Origin: Salinicoccus cyprini
Lineage (GTDB): Bacteria; Bacillota; Bacilli; Staphylococcales; Salinicoccaceae
Assembly: GCF_007713705.1 (NCBI RefSeq)
Contig: NZ_VMSJ01000004.1
Location: 1 to 64,000 of the forward strand
Reading direction: 5' to 3'
DNA length: 64,000 nucleotides
Shown: positions 9,579 through 20,021 of the stretch, in pieces
Layout of the letters: every line of letters begins with the position of its first letter
Numbering within the stretch: position 1 is the first letter of the stretch
Translations under genes and position numbers: made by a program
Notes under the pieces: generated by a model
Told to the model about the DNA's origin: nothing
Database searches by the model: none
The model's input: the letters and a program-made list of their open reading frames with translations, nothing else

Positions 9579-10048
9579 TGTGTCCGCCTCGTATTTTCAT
9601 TGATCAGTTTTCTGATGTCATTGCGTATCATATCCGCCTCATCCGATTCGAGTTCCGGTATATGGATGCGTTCTGCAGAGGTTTTCAATGTCACCCCTTT
9701 AAGCCCATACCGCTTCATCAGCGGACCGACCGTCGTATCGATATTCTGCACGCGGAACAGCGGTACGGCATGCTTCTCCTTGAAAAAGATGCCCTGATGG
9801 ATCCGGATTTCATCCGCCGATACTTGGAAGCGGAAATATTTGTACTTCAGGCCGGGCAGAAGCCATACGTGGACTACTGCAATATAAGCAAAGATGATGA
9901 AGAGTATCAAGGATATCCACCACGGAAATGCATCCCAGACAAAAAGAGTGACGACCAGCGCAGCCACTGCAAGCAGCAGGACGATGGCCGCACCGATTGC
10001 CTCGCGGATGCGCCACACTTTAATCGCCTTTGGAGAAATCTTCTGCAT
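9575..10048 (-). CDS. Small membrane protein with bacterial PH domain (YdbS-like)
   Basis: 157 residues. Two hydrophobic segments near 17-60 (IGAAIVLLLAVAALVVTLFVW and a following helix) are followed by a bPH2 domain with FRVQNIDTTVGPLMKRYGLKGVTLKT, a typical YdbS/YdbT motif. The start overlaps the end of the next PH-domain gene by 29 nt. In Bacillus the YdbS/YdbT pair is linked to resistance to a membrane-active bacteriocin; a function here is inferred only by family. Confidence 0.85.
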   Translation of the reverse strand: MQKISPKAIKVWRIREAIGAAIVLLLAVAALVVTLFVWDAFPWWISLILFIIFAYIAVVHVWLLPGLKYKYFRFQVSADEIRIHQGIFFKEKHAVPLFRVQNIDTTVGPLMKRYGLKGVTLKTSAERIHIPELESDEADMIRNDIRKLINENTRRTQ

Positions 10049-11540
10049 GTGAGGTGCTCCTTTCCGCCCAGTTCCATATTTTATCGATATCCTTCTGATC
10101 GATGAACTTGAGTGTTGCCCGGGATCCGAGCATGCCGGCTGCAGTCACGAGTGTGATGATGCCGAGATCATCCCGACGGAGAAACGGATTGTAGACCCAC
10201 TCCGCTTCAATCAGCTTCTCCTGCTTGATGACATAGTGCGAACGCTTGAAAAAGCCGACCGTCATCAGATTGATTTCATCCCCATGGATTGCATAGCCGC
10301 TGTTGCGCGCACTGTAGACGCCTGAGACGACAAAGGCCAGTATGAGTACGAGACCGATGATCCATGCGTAGTCGAACCAGAAGTATTGCACAGCAGCTGT
10401 AACCATCAGAAGAATTACGGTCATGATCTGGAAATACCGTCGGTAGCCCCGCCCCGGCACTGTGCCTGGCGGCGCCTCCAAATGATAGTTCGGGAAGATC
10501 TGGCCTACAATCTCATACAGCCGGTCCCGCTTGATGAAAGGCAGAAGATCGACCGTACCGTCAATATCCTCACTATCGAGGGAATCGCTTGTGATTGTGA
10601 CCGACAGCGAATAGTACCCGATCATCCTTCTCAGAATCGAATCCTTGATGATGATGTTCTGCACCCTGTTGATATTTACACTCTGATGCTTCTTTTCCAG
10701 AAGACCATACTCGACAATCAGGTCGTCATGCTTCATTCTAAGCGTGTACTTGTAGTATTTCATCGACATGATCAGTATGCCGATAGCGTACCCGACGACA
10801 ATGAACAGACCGACAGCCAGTCCGATGGCCAGCACAATATTGCGTATGACACCTTCAAAGTAGTCGAAATAGCGCTCGATCAGGAAGTCTGCGCCGATCA
10901 GGTTGAGAAAACCGAAGACCAGGGCAAGAAACGCTCCCAGTGCACCGCTGGTCATGCTCATCAGAAGAAGGGATCTGCCGTTCATATGATAGAGCACTTC
11001 AGATGGCGCTTCTGTAGCCTGGTCCTTTTCCCCCGTCTTTCTCGGCCAATCACTCGAGTCACCCACTGCCACCTCATCACGGATGTAGGACTTCTCATCA
11101 TAGAGGATGTCCTGCAGGGATATCGCCTGGGACTTTTTCATCGTATCGATCTTGATGCCATCCCCGGGTGTAATGATATCAAGTTTTACAGCTCCGAAAA
11201 GACGATGGAATATCGGCTCGCTGAAGTCGATCGACTGGATTCTTCTGATATCGAGTTCCTTTTCGCGGTTGGTGATGACGCCATCCTTATAGATGAACTT
11301 GCCGTCTTCGATCCAGAATCTTGTCCGATACTTATTCAGGAAGTCCATGCCGCCGAACAGGATGATTGCGAGAACCAGGATGCCCCCTCCAATAAGTATG
11401 TACTTCATTGAGACATTGCCCGAGAAGATGGATTCCCTTGATTGGAACAGGATGATAAGCAGGGGAATCCATAGGTTCTTGATTCCGTTTACTACACTGC
11501 CAAGATACGCGATGGGATGCAGCTTCTGAGGACTATACAT
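10020..11540 (-). CDS. Large membrane protein with repeated bacterial PH domains (YdbT-like)
   Basis: 506 residues with at least two, probably three, bPH2 units: IRRIQSIDFSEPIFHRLFGAVKL near 100, VNRVQNIIIKDSILRRMIGYYSL near 300, and a degenerate one near 430. Transmembrane pairs separate them (around 20-60, 190-260, 375-410). It sits between two YdbS-like partners in an overlapping gene set, so the three products probably form one membrane complex. Confidence 0.85.
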   Translation of the reverse strand: MYSPQKLHPIAYLGSVVNGIKNLWIPLLIILFQSRESIFSGNVSMKYILIGGGILVLAIILFGGMDFLNKYRTRFWIEDGKFIYKDGVITNREKELDIRRIQSIDFSEPIFHRLFGAVKLDIITPGDGIKIDTMKKSQAISLQDILYDEKSYIRDEVAVGDSSDWPRKTGEKDQATEAPSEVLYHMNGRSLLLMSMTSGALGAFLALVFGFLNLIGADFLIERYFDYFEGVIRNIVLAIGLAVGLFIVVGYAIGILIMSMKYYKYTLRMKHDDLIVEYGLLEKKHQSVNINRVQNIIIKDSILRRMIGYYSLSVTITSDSLDSEDIDGTVDLLPFIKRDRLYEIVGQIFPNYHLEAPPGTVPGRGYRRYFQIMTVILLMVTAAVQYFWFDYAWIIGLVLILAFVVSGVYSARNSGYAIHGDEINLMTVGFFKRSHYVIKQEKLIEAEWVYNPFLRRDDLGIITLVTAAGMLGSRATLKFIDQKDIDKIWNWAERSTSHAEDFSKGD

Positions 11541-11997
11541 CGGAATGCTCCTCCTTTACCAGCTCGATAATTTCTTCTTTCAAAACGGATGCCTCCTCCG
11601 TCTTCAAAGGTGGCAGTCCGATCCCGGCACTTGCCGTACTCACTTCCAGCATGGCAAAATCATATTTTCTGGAAATGGGACCAGTTGAAACTTTTACACC
11701 CTGCACCCTTCTGATCGGGACCATTTTGGTGGATACTCTGAAGAAACCCTTTCTGACCACGATAAAATCTTCTTTCAGCATATACCGGGTCACCCGGTAG
11801 TAGAGCCTTGGACGGATCAGGATGCTGATGATGAAAATGATGGCAAGCCAGATCGAGCCCCCCCAGTAGACCCAGTGCGACCATTCGAAGTAATAGGCAG
11901 CAGCACACAGAAGCAGTGCAGCGACTACCCAGACCAGAAAGTTCCAGAAGGACCTGACTCTCATGTAATGGACGACATCACCATGTACTTTATTCAT
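11533..11997 (-). CDS. Small membrane protein with bacterial PH domain (second YdbS-like)
   Basis: 154 residues: two transmembrane helices (about 18-60), then a bPH2 domain with VPIRRVQGVKVSTGPISRKYDFAMLEVST. First gene of the PH-domain set, read toward acpS and alr; it overlaps the YdbT-like gene by 8 nt. Upstream (12001-12090) is A/T rich with a TATAAT on the minus strand; no convincing -35 was seen. Confidence 0.85.
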   Translation of the reverse strand: MNKVHGDVVHYMRVRSFWNFLVWVVAALLLCAAAYYFEWSHWVYWGGSIWLAIIFIISILIRPRLYYRVTRYMLKEDFIVVRKGFFRVSTKMVPIRRVQGVKVSTGPISRKYDFAMLEVSTASAGIGLPPLKTEEASVLKEEIIELVKEEHSDV

Positions 11998-12091
11998 ATT
12001 TGCCTCCAGTGGTAGAGCTTATGTATTAATTATACTTTAAATTAAATGCGGGTATTCTTCAATCATACTATTGTCTGTGTAAATATAGAAA

Positions 12092-12126
12092 TAAAAACAT
12101 CCTCTGTCCGATAGGACAGAGGATGA
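12092..12126 (-). terminator. Terminator of cshA
   Basis: Minus strand CATCCTCTGTCC-TATC-GGACAGAGGATG followed by TTTTTA, just beyond the cshA stop codon. Confidence 0.9.
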
Positions 12127-12133
12127 ATGAATA

Positions 12134-13663
<1,530 letters not shown>

Positions 13664-13721
13664 TCATTTTACGTTACGCATAACTTCTCTATATTAACAC
13701 TTCTAGACTAATAATACAAGC

Positions 13722-14414
13722 TTAGTTATCTTCGTTGAAAAGGAAGCGCTCTGTCAGTATATTCAACTGCAGTTGATTATGGTCTGAAAAGGCGAACAGA
13801 TGCGGTGCATCCTCGATGAGCTCAAGTCTGGCGCCGGGGATCCGCTTCGCAATTTCGACACTGGATTCATAAGGTACGAGCAGATCCTGCATGCCATGGA
13901 TGATCATCGTCTCTGCACCGATGCTTTCAATGCCTTCCTTTTTCACTGCCATGATGTTCTTGAATTCCTGATAGGCTTTAAGAGGCACATGCCTCAGACG
14001 TTTTTTGACCCTGTGGTAGCTTTTCATTTTCATGTGCTCGCTGAAATGGCGGGGCATCAGGTGGAGCCTGACTGGCTTTGTGATGCTGATAGGGTCGAAT
14101 GCAGGGGCGATGAGGATCAGCTTCTCCACAGGTTCATTCTGTGCAATATGGCTGGCGAATACGCCGCCCATCGAAAAACCGATGATATGGATGTGGTCCA
14201 CCCGCTGCTTCAGATTCAGATAGGCCTCCAGTGCTTCCTCGTACCAGTCCTCGCCACCTGCAGACTTCAGGTTCAGAATGGTGCCATGGCCGGGATATAC
14301 CGGAAATTCGTACTCGAAATCGTACCGTGATTTCAAGTAGTCGAACAATGGATGGAGTTCATGCCTTCCTCCTGTATAGCCGTGGAGAAAAAGTATTCCG
14401 ACTGATCTAGATAT
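13722..14414 (-). CDS. Alpha/beta hydrolase (esterase/lipase-like), unusual start
   Basis: Serine hydrolase fold. HIIGFSMGGVFASH carries the nucleophile (GxSxG), AETMIIHGMQDLLVPYESS the acid, and DAPHLFAF the histidine. The oxyanion strand GILFLHGYTGGRHELHPL lies upstream of the first ATG, GTG or TTG in this frame (TTG at 14348). An in-frame stop at 14421-14423 leaves only about 25 codons before the TTG, so the likely start is the non-canonical ATA at 14414, with AAGGGTGAT 5 nt upstream. That start overlaps murF by 8 nt. The substrate is unknown; staphylococcal relatives are annotated as carboxylesterases. Confidence 0.75.
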   Translation of the reverse strand: MSRSVGILFLHGYTGGRHELHPLFDYLKSRYDFEYEFPVYPGHGTILNLKSAGGEDWYEEALEAYLNLKQRVDHIHIIGFSMGGVFASHIAQNEPVEKLILIAPAFDPISITKPVRLHLMPRHFSEHMKMKSYHRVKKRLRHVPLKAYQEFKNIMAVKKEGIESIGAETMIIHGMQDLLVPYESSVEIAKRIPGARLELIEDAPHLFAFSDHNQLQLNILTERFLFNEDN

Positions 14415-15771
14415 GACCGATCACCCTTTCCAATGCCATGCCTCTGGATCCTTTCAAAAGAATTACGCTGTCCTCGGTCATCACATGCTGCAGTGCATCC
14501 GCCAGGGATTCGATATCATCGTGATGCTGCTTTACCTCGATATCTGCGTAATCGTGGATGATTTTTGATGCATCTCCAAATGTGAACAGGTAATCATACC
14601 CATGACCCGAGTCATTGATGTGCTGTGCAATCGACTGGTGAAGCGGCTCCGAATAGGATCCAAGTTCCAGTATATCTCCAAGAACGAGTATTCTTCTGCC
14701 TGCCTCCATGCGTCCCACGGTATCGAGTGCACTTTTCATGCTCGTGGGACTGGCATTGTAGGCATCATTGATGATGGTTGCACCGGACTTATGATGGACA
14801 CGCTCCATCCGCATGTCTGTGACAACCAGCTTCTCAAAGTGCTTTTTCGCTTCCCTGATATCAAGGCCGAGTGCTTCCGCTGCAAGCAGTGCCAGCGACG
14901 CATTGGCAGCGTTATGCGTGCCGAGCTGCGGTATCCCGACATCCACCTTCATGGGAAGCAGTTCAAAACGTGTACCGTCCGGCGTCTGCCGTACATTTGC
15001 GACCTGCAGATCATTCTCTGCGTTCTGGCCGGCTGTCCGTATATTGTAGTTCGCGCTGCGATCTACAATACCTTCAAGCAGTGGATAGTCCCTTGAATAG
15101 ATGAAAGTGCCGTTCTTTCCGAGTCCATCCACGATTTCGTATTTGGCATGGGCGATGTTTTCCCTCGATCCCAGTTTTTCGATATGGGATTCACCAACAT
15201 TGGTGAGTATGGCGATGTCCGGAGTGGTCATCCTGCTGAGGAACCGGATATCCCCTTTTGCATCCATACCCATTTCCAGTATCGAGATCTCAGTGTCCCT
15301 ATCCAACTGCAGAATGGTAAGTGGGAGGCCGATTTCATTATTATAGTTGCCTATCGTCTTTTTTACTTTGAAGTGGGGAGATAGAAGGCATTCGACCATG
15401 TCTTTGGTTGTCGTCTTGCCATTGGATCCTGTAATTGCGACCACTTTCGGTGAAACTGCCTCCAGATATCCCTGCGCGATGTCCTGCAGAGCCCGAAGGC
15501 CGTCCTCGACATGGATGAGCGGCAGATCCTGATTGCCATCCTCTACTGCCTGTTCTGTCAGACTGAGTGCAGCGCCAAGGTCAAAAGCCTGCTGGATGAA
15601 GCGGTGGCCATCTGCATTCTCTCCTTTGAATGGTACAAACAGATTATTCTTTTCGAGGGTCCGCGTATCGATCGACACCCCTCTGATCATTTCATCCTTT
15701 CTCGCTTGTGCGGCTTGGTTCATGCTGCCGCCGCACAGTTCGGCAATCTTTTCTATCGTTGTTTCAATCAT
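14407..15771 (-). CDS. murF: UDP-MurNAc-tripeptide:D-Ala-D-Ala ligase
   Basis: Adds D-Ala-D-Ala to the peptidoglycan precursor. The 454-residue product has the Mur ligase ATP site VVAITGSNGKTTTKDMVE (about 105), YNNEIGLPLTIL, and INDAYNASPTSM. I start at MIETTIEKIAEL (15771), with GAGG just upstream and alignment with S. aureus MurF, rather than the longer in-frame form from 15828. ddl, which usually precedes murF in staphylococci, is absent; a divergent rodA takes its place. Confidence 0.95.
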   Translation of the reverse strand: MIETTIEKIAELCGGSMNQAAQARKDEMIRGVSIDTRTLEKNNLFVPFKGENADGHRFIQQAFDLGAALSLTEQAVEDGNQDLPLIHVEDGLRALQDIAQGYLEAVSPKVVAITGSNGKTTTKDMVECLLSPHFKVKKTIGNYNNEIGLPLTILQLDRDTEISILEMGMDAKGDIRFLSRMTTPDIAILTNVGESHIEKLGSRENIAHAKYEIVDGLGKNGTFIYSRDYPLLEGIVDRSANYNIRTAGQNAENDLQVANVRQTPDGTRFELLPMKVDVGIPQLGTHNAANASLALLAAEALGLDIREAKKHFEKLVVTDMRMERVHHKSGATIINDAYNASPTSMKSALDTVGRMEAGRRILVLGDILELGSYSEPLHQSIAQHINDSGHGYDYLFTFGDASKIIHDYADIEVKQHHDDIESLADALQHVMTEDSVILLKGSRGMALERVIGHI

Positions 15772-15910
15772 AGGCCTCGTCCATCTCCATAAAAATTTAT
15801 TCGCAGATATTTTAAAATCTGGTTGCATTACTATTGGATAAACACACTGACTTTATTATAAAATAGTGTATACTAAATGTCATGATTTCAATATGGGTTA
15901 GGTGAATTTT

Positions 15911-17092
15911 TTGGAGAACAATCAAAGTTATAAAAGACAGAACACCAGCATTTTCTTCAGAATCGACTGGATTCTCATTCTGCTGGTTGTTCTTCTCGGT
16001 ACAATCAGCATCTTCATGATACGTTCTGCGATGACAAGCGGGCAGTACACCACGGATTTCAGCATACGTCAATTGATATTCTATAGCCTCGGCTTCATCA
16101 TGGTGGCTGTACTCAACTTCATTCCCATCAAGTGGATGAAACAGTATGTATGGGTCATCTATTCTCTCGGCGTGCTATCGCTGGTCATCCTTTTCATCGC
16201 CCCCGTCTCTCCAATAACGCCGATCATAAACGGAGCAAAAAGCTGGTACCAGTTCGGGTTCTTCAGTATCCAGCCTTCCGAAATTGTCAAGATCATCTAC
16301 ATAATGACGCTGGCCTACCTGATCAGCCAGCACAATAAATACAAGCTTGCGAGTGACCTCAGTGTAGATATCAGACTGCTGTTCAAAATTTTTGCCGTAT
16401 CCATCCTGCCGATGCTGTTCATCCTGCTTCAGAATGACCTCGGTACGACACTTGTCATGATCGCCATACTGCTTGGAACCATTGTGGTATCCGGCATCAG
16501 CTGGTGGCTGATCATCCCGACCCTGGCCATTGGGCTGACTGTGGGTAGCGCGCTTGTGCTCGGCATCATCTACCGCCCGGATCTGCTGGAACGCTATCTC
16601 GGCATCCACCCCTACCAGTTCGAACGCATCTATTCGTGGCTGCGTCCAGAGGAATATGTGACGGATGGCGGGTTCCAGCTCAGCAACTCGCTGAAAGCCA
16701 TCGGCTCCGGTGGAATGGATGGCAAGGGATTTGCAGATGGCATCGTCTACATCCCGGAAAACCATACGGACTTCATCTTCACCATCATCGGCGAAGAGTT
16801 CGGATTCGTCGGTACGACCGCAGTCATCGTACTGCTGTTCATGCTTCTGCTGCACCTGTTCAGAATCGCAATGGTCGTACCGGACAGCTTCTCGTCCTAT
16901 TTCATCATCGGATATCTATCAATGCTCACTTTCCATATATTCCAAAACATCGGAATGACGATACAGCTTGTGCCGATCACCGGCATCCCGCTGCCATTCA
17001 TCAGCTACGGCGGCAGTGGCCTATGGGCCAATATGCTGGCTGTCGGCATCATCATGAGCATCTACTTCCATCAATATCATCAGAAAGCATAA
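15911..17092 (+). CDS. rodA: SEDS peptidoglycan glycosyltransferase RodA
   Basis: Multi-pass membrane polymerase of elongation peptidoglycan. Around ten hydrophobic segments are visible. The family motifs are INGAKSWYQFGFFSIQPSE, LQNDLGTTLV, IPENHTDFIFTIIGEEFGF and PLPFISYGGSGLWANM near the C-terminus. I prefer the TTG at 15911 (MENNQSYKR), 5 nt after TAGGTGA, over the GTG at 15902, which overlaps that ribosome site. Divergent from murF. The S. aureus orthologue at this locus is RodA rather than FtsW. Confidence 0.92.
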   Translation: MENNQSYKRQNTSIFFRIDWILILLVVLLGTISIFMIRSAMTSGQYTTDFSIRQLIFYSLGFIMVAVLNFIPIKWMKQYVWVIYSLGVLSLVILFIAPVSPITPIINGAKSWYQFGFFSIQPSEIVKIIYIMTLAYLISQHNKYKLASDLSVDIRLLFKIFAVSILPMLFILLQNDLGTTLVMIAILLGTIVVSGISWWLIIPTLAIGLTVGSALVLGIIYRPDLLERYLGIHPYQFERIYSWLRPEEYVTDGGFQLSNSLKAIGSGGMDGKGFADGIVYIPENHTDFIFTIIGEEFGFVGTTAVIVLLFMLLLHLFRIAMVVPDSFSSYFIIGYLSMLTFHIFQNIGMTIQLVPITGIPLPFISYGGSGLWANMLAVGIIMSIYFHQYHQKA

Positions 17093-17132
17093 AAATAACC
17101 GCAACTCTTGACCTGGGTTGCGGTTGTTTTTT
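17092..17132. terminator. Terminator shared by rodA and the convergent small gene
   Basis: AACCGCAACTC and GGGTTGCGGTT form a stem followed by GTTTTTT on the plus strand; the minus side also ends in a T/A tract. The stop codon of the small ORF lies inside the T tract. Confidence 0.85.
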
Positions 17133-17280
17133 AGATATTCTGTTCTTTCAGCCTGAGTTTCTCTTTATGGGCAATACGGTTCATTATTTCGAATCTTGAC
17201 CTCGAAATCTTGACTTTGACGCCAAGTTCATTTAGCATCGTGACGACCTGCTTGACTTTGGAATTGTCGTTTCTATGCAT
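17131..17280 (-). CDS. Small basic hypothetical protein (49 aa)
   Basis: A 49-codon ORF starts with ATG at 17280 after AAGGAGTG (spacing about 5 nt). The product begins MHRNDNSKVKQVVTMLNELG and continues as a Lys/Arg-rich, probably helical segment ending in KEQNI. It fills most of the rodA-cls gap and uses the rodA terminator in the opposite direction. I do not recognise the family. The ribosome site, codon usage and terminator make a real gene likely. Confidence 0.65.
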   Translation of the reverse strand: MHRNDNSKVKQVVTMLNELGVKVKISRSRFEIMNRIAHKEKLRLKEQNI

Positions 17281-17415
17281 AATGACACTCCTTAAATTAC
17301 AGCTTGACTTAATTCTACCCTGATATCGGATAATTATCCATACAATTTGAAAAATAAATATTACAGAATTTTAAATATTCATAGTCTATAATAGAATGTA
17401 AGCGAGGTGACATCC

Positions 17416-18897
17416 ATGGAATGGTTCATTTTTGATTTTTTCTCCAACACTACAATACTCGGCATTCTGACACTTATCGTCATCGGAATCAACTTTCTTT
17501 TCGCAATTGGTCTCATCTTTCTGGAAAGAAGGAGCGCGCAGAGCATCTGGGCATGGTTGTTTGTACTGTTCTTTCTGCCTATCTTCGGCTTCATCATCTA
17601 TATCCTTTTCGGACGGACAATCTATAATCAGAATATATTCAAAATAAACGAAGAAGACAAAGTTGGCCTCGAACATCTTGTAGAAGATCAGCTCAATGCA
17701 CTGCGGAACGAAGATCAGAAGTTTTCACACGAAGTCGCCGATAAGCACAGGAAAATCATTCGCATGCTCCTCTATAATAATCAATCGTTTCTGACCATGA
17801 ATAATTCCGTTGAAACATTTACCGATGGTAACGAAAAATTCGATCGACTGCTTTCGGATATCCGGAACGCAAAGGATCACATCCATTTCCAGTACTACAT
17901 TCTAAGGCTGGATGGCATCGGAAAGAAACTATACGAAGCGCTGCTCGAGAAGCAGCGTGAAGGTGTTTCTGTAAAAATACTCTACGATGATATGGGGTCA
18001 AGGGCACTGACATTGCGCAGCTTCAGGAAACTGCGTGAAGCCGGTGGTACGGTCGAAGCCTTCTTCCCGAGCAAGCTGCCTCTGATCAACCCAAGAATAA
18101 ACAACAGGAACCACCGTAAAATTGTTGTCATCGATGGCGCCATAGGCTATGTCGGCGGCTTCAATGTAGGAGATGAATATGTCGGACTGAGCAAGAAGTT
18201 CGGCCATTGGCGGGATACCCACCTGCGGGTCGAGGGCAATGCGGTAAAATCATTGCAGATCCGCTTCATGCTGGACTGGAACTCACATGCCAAAAGATAC
18301 AACATGACGCGCGAAGACAGATACTTCCCCGAGCTGGACCATCGTGGTAATACACCCATGCAGATCGCTTCAAGCGGCCCTGATGAGAAGTGGCAGCAGA
18401 TCAAGTATGGCTATCTGAAAATGATATACAGCGCACAGAAGTGCATCTATATCCAGACACCCTACTTCATACCCGACCAGTCATTTCTGGAAGCGCTGCG
18501 CATTGCGATGCTCAGCGGCATTGAAGTCCACCTGATGATCCCGAACAAGCCCGATCATCCTTTCGTCTACTGGGGGACCTATTCCAATGCAGGCACACTG
18601 GTGCAGATGGGTGCACACGTGCACATCTATGAAAAAGGCTTCCTGCACCAGAAAATCATGATGATTGATGACGAAGTACTGAGTGTCGGGACGACCAATA
18701 TCGATGTAAGAAGCTTCCTGCTGAACTTTGAAGTCAATGCATTCATATATGACGAAAAAGAAGCAAGCAAGTATCGCCAGGTATTCGAAGACGATATAAG
18801 AGACTGTTCACTGCTGACCGTGGAGAAATATGCTGACCGCAGCAAATGGATCAGAATGAAGGAAAGTCTCGCCAATCTCATCTCGCCAATTCTATAA
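17416..18897 (+). CDS. cls: Cardiolipin synthase
   Basis: Condenses two phosphatidylglycerol molecules to cardiolipin. Two N-terminal transmembrane helices (about 10-65) precede two phospholipase D motifs: HRKIVVIDG in [22 protein letters not shown] (near 237) and HQKIMMIDD in [20 protein letters not shown] (near 415). I take the ATG at 17416, 5 nt after GCGAGGTGA, not the in-frame GTG at 17407 within the ribosome site. Cardiolipin is important for osmotolerance, which fits a halotolerant host. Confidence 0.95.
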   Translation: MEWFIFDFFSNTTILGILTLIVIGINFLFAIGLIFLERRSAQSIWAWLFVLFFLPIFGFIIYILFGRTIYNQNIFKINEEDKVGLEHLVEDQLNALRNEDQKFSHEVADKHRKIIRMLLYNNQSFLTMNNSVETFTDGNEKFDRLLSDIRNAKDHIHFQYYILRLDGIGKKLYEALLEKQREGVSVKILYDDMGSRALTLRSFRKLREAGGTVEAFFPSKLPLINPRINNRNHRKIVVIDGAIGYVGGFNVGDEYVGLSKKFGHWRDTHLRVEGNAVKSLQIRFMLDWNSHAKRYNMTREDRYFPELDHRGNTPMQIASSGPDEKWQQIKYGYLKMIYSAQKCIYIQTPYFIPDQSFLEALRIAMLSGIEVHLMIPNKPDHPFVYWGTYSNAGTLVQMGAHVHIYEKGFLHQKIMMIDDEVLSVGTTNIDVRSFLLNFEVNAFIYDEKEASKYRQVFEDDIRDCSLLTVEKYADRSKWIRMKESLANLISPIL

Positions 18898-18908
18898 TCC
18901 AATGAAAC

Positions 18909-18941
18909 AAAAAAAGGACCCGATATCGGGTCCTTTTTTTA
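18909..18941. terminator. Bidirectional terminator between cls and yidC
   Basis: AAAGGACCCGATATCGGGTCCTTT palindromic stem with A tracts on the left and T tracts on the right, between convergent genes. Confidence 0.93.
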
Positions 18942-18956
18942 AAAGTCGAAACTTGA

Positions 18957-19826
18957 TCAAGTCCTCTTCTTGCGTTTCTTCTTCGGCATGACTTTCGCAT
19001 TTTTGATGCGTTTTTCCTTCTCAGCCTTCTCACGTTCATGTGCTTCGATGATCGGAGCCATTTCTTCAGCAACTTTCTTCTTGTAGAAAGTATTACCTGC
19101 CCATGTCTGGAAGATCAGGAAGATACCACCGACAGCCCAGTAGAGCGGCAGTGCGGATGGAGAAATCAATGAAATCCAGATGATCATGATTGGTGAGATG
19201 TACATGAACAGCTGCATCTGCTTGCGCTGCTCTGCAGGAACGAACTGCATGGATACGTATGCCTGTGCAGCATAGACAATGCCTGCAATGGCCACCATGA
19301 AGAAGTCCGTTTCAGTCAGGTTCATCCATAGGAAGTTAGGGTATTCAGTAATACCCTGCTCGGATGGGTACCTGAGTGCAAAATAGAGCGCCATGACGAC
19401 AGGCATCTGGATGACAATCGGCAGACAACCCATGTTGAGTGGATTGATGCCGTGCTTCTTGTAGAGCCCCATCATCTCCTGCTGTGCTTCCATCTTTTCT
19501 TCCTGTGTCGTCGCCACTTTCACTTTCTTCTGGATCTCTTCCATTTCAGGTTTGACAATTTTCATCTTTTCGCGCATCATCATCTGATTCTTGTATGTAC
19601 GCATCATGAATGGGAAGATTGCCAGACGGACGATCAGTGTGATGACGATGATTGCCAGTCCGTAATTATTGTTCATGTTGTCCCCGAGCCAATGAAGCAG
19701 TGAATCCATCGGCTGGACGAATGTATTATAGAAGAAGCCGTTTCTGTTTTCTTCCTGTGAATAATCACACCCGGACAGTACAAGGACCAGGCCGATCATT
19801 ATCGGAAAGAGCCATTTTTTACTCAT
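18957..19826 (-). CDS. yidC: Membrane protein insertase YidC (lipoprotein type)
   Basis: Inserts and folds membrane proteins such as ATP synthase subunits. The 289-residue product has a lipoprotein signal (LVLSGC, Cys20) and five further hydrophobic segments, with the cytoplasmic hairpin EKMEAQQEMMGLYKKHGINPLNMGCLP, the conserved Arg in VRLAIFPFMMR, and a strongly basic tail (MPKKKRKKRT) that can contact ribosomes. A second Gram-positive paralogue near rnpA is not in this window. It may be subject to its own ribosome-stalling control, but no leader peptide was identified. Confidence 0.95.
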   Translation of the reverse strand: MSKKWLFPIMIGLVLVLSGCDYSQEENRNGFFYNTFVQPMDSLLHWLGDNMNNNYGLAIIVITLIVRLAIFPFMMRTYKNQMMMREKMKIVKPEMEEIQKKVKVATTQEEKMEAQQEMMGLYKKHGINPLNMGCLPIVIQMPVVMALYFALRYPSEQGITEYPNFLWMNLTETDFFMVAIAGIVYAAQAYVSMQFVPAEQRKQMQLFMYISPIMIIWISLISPSALPLYWAVGGIFLIFQTWAGNTFYKKKVAEEMAPIIEAHEREKAEKEKRIKNAKVMPKKKRKKRT

Positions 19827-19973
19827 TTCTTCACCTCAATAAATTCTCTCGCATAAAAGAAATTGTAACATATATGGTGGTGTAAAAAAATAATTTTATG
19901 GAACTGTACAGCAAATATTATGTCCATATCGTGAAACACTCACAAAATATTCACTATTTCAAACTGCTATCAA

Positions 19974-20003
19974 TAGAAAAGGACCCGGCAGAAGCCGAGT
20001 CCC
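19974..20003 (-). terminator. Terminator of the sceD-like gene
   Basis: Minus strand GGGACTCGGC-TTCT-GCCGGGTCC followed by TTTTC, 18 nt after the stop codon. Confidence 0.85.
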
Positions 20004-20021
20004 GAAAAATCAAAATCTATA

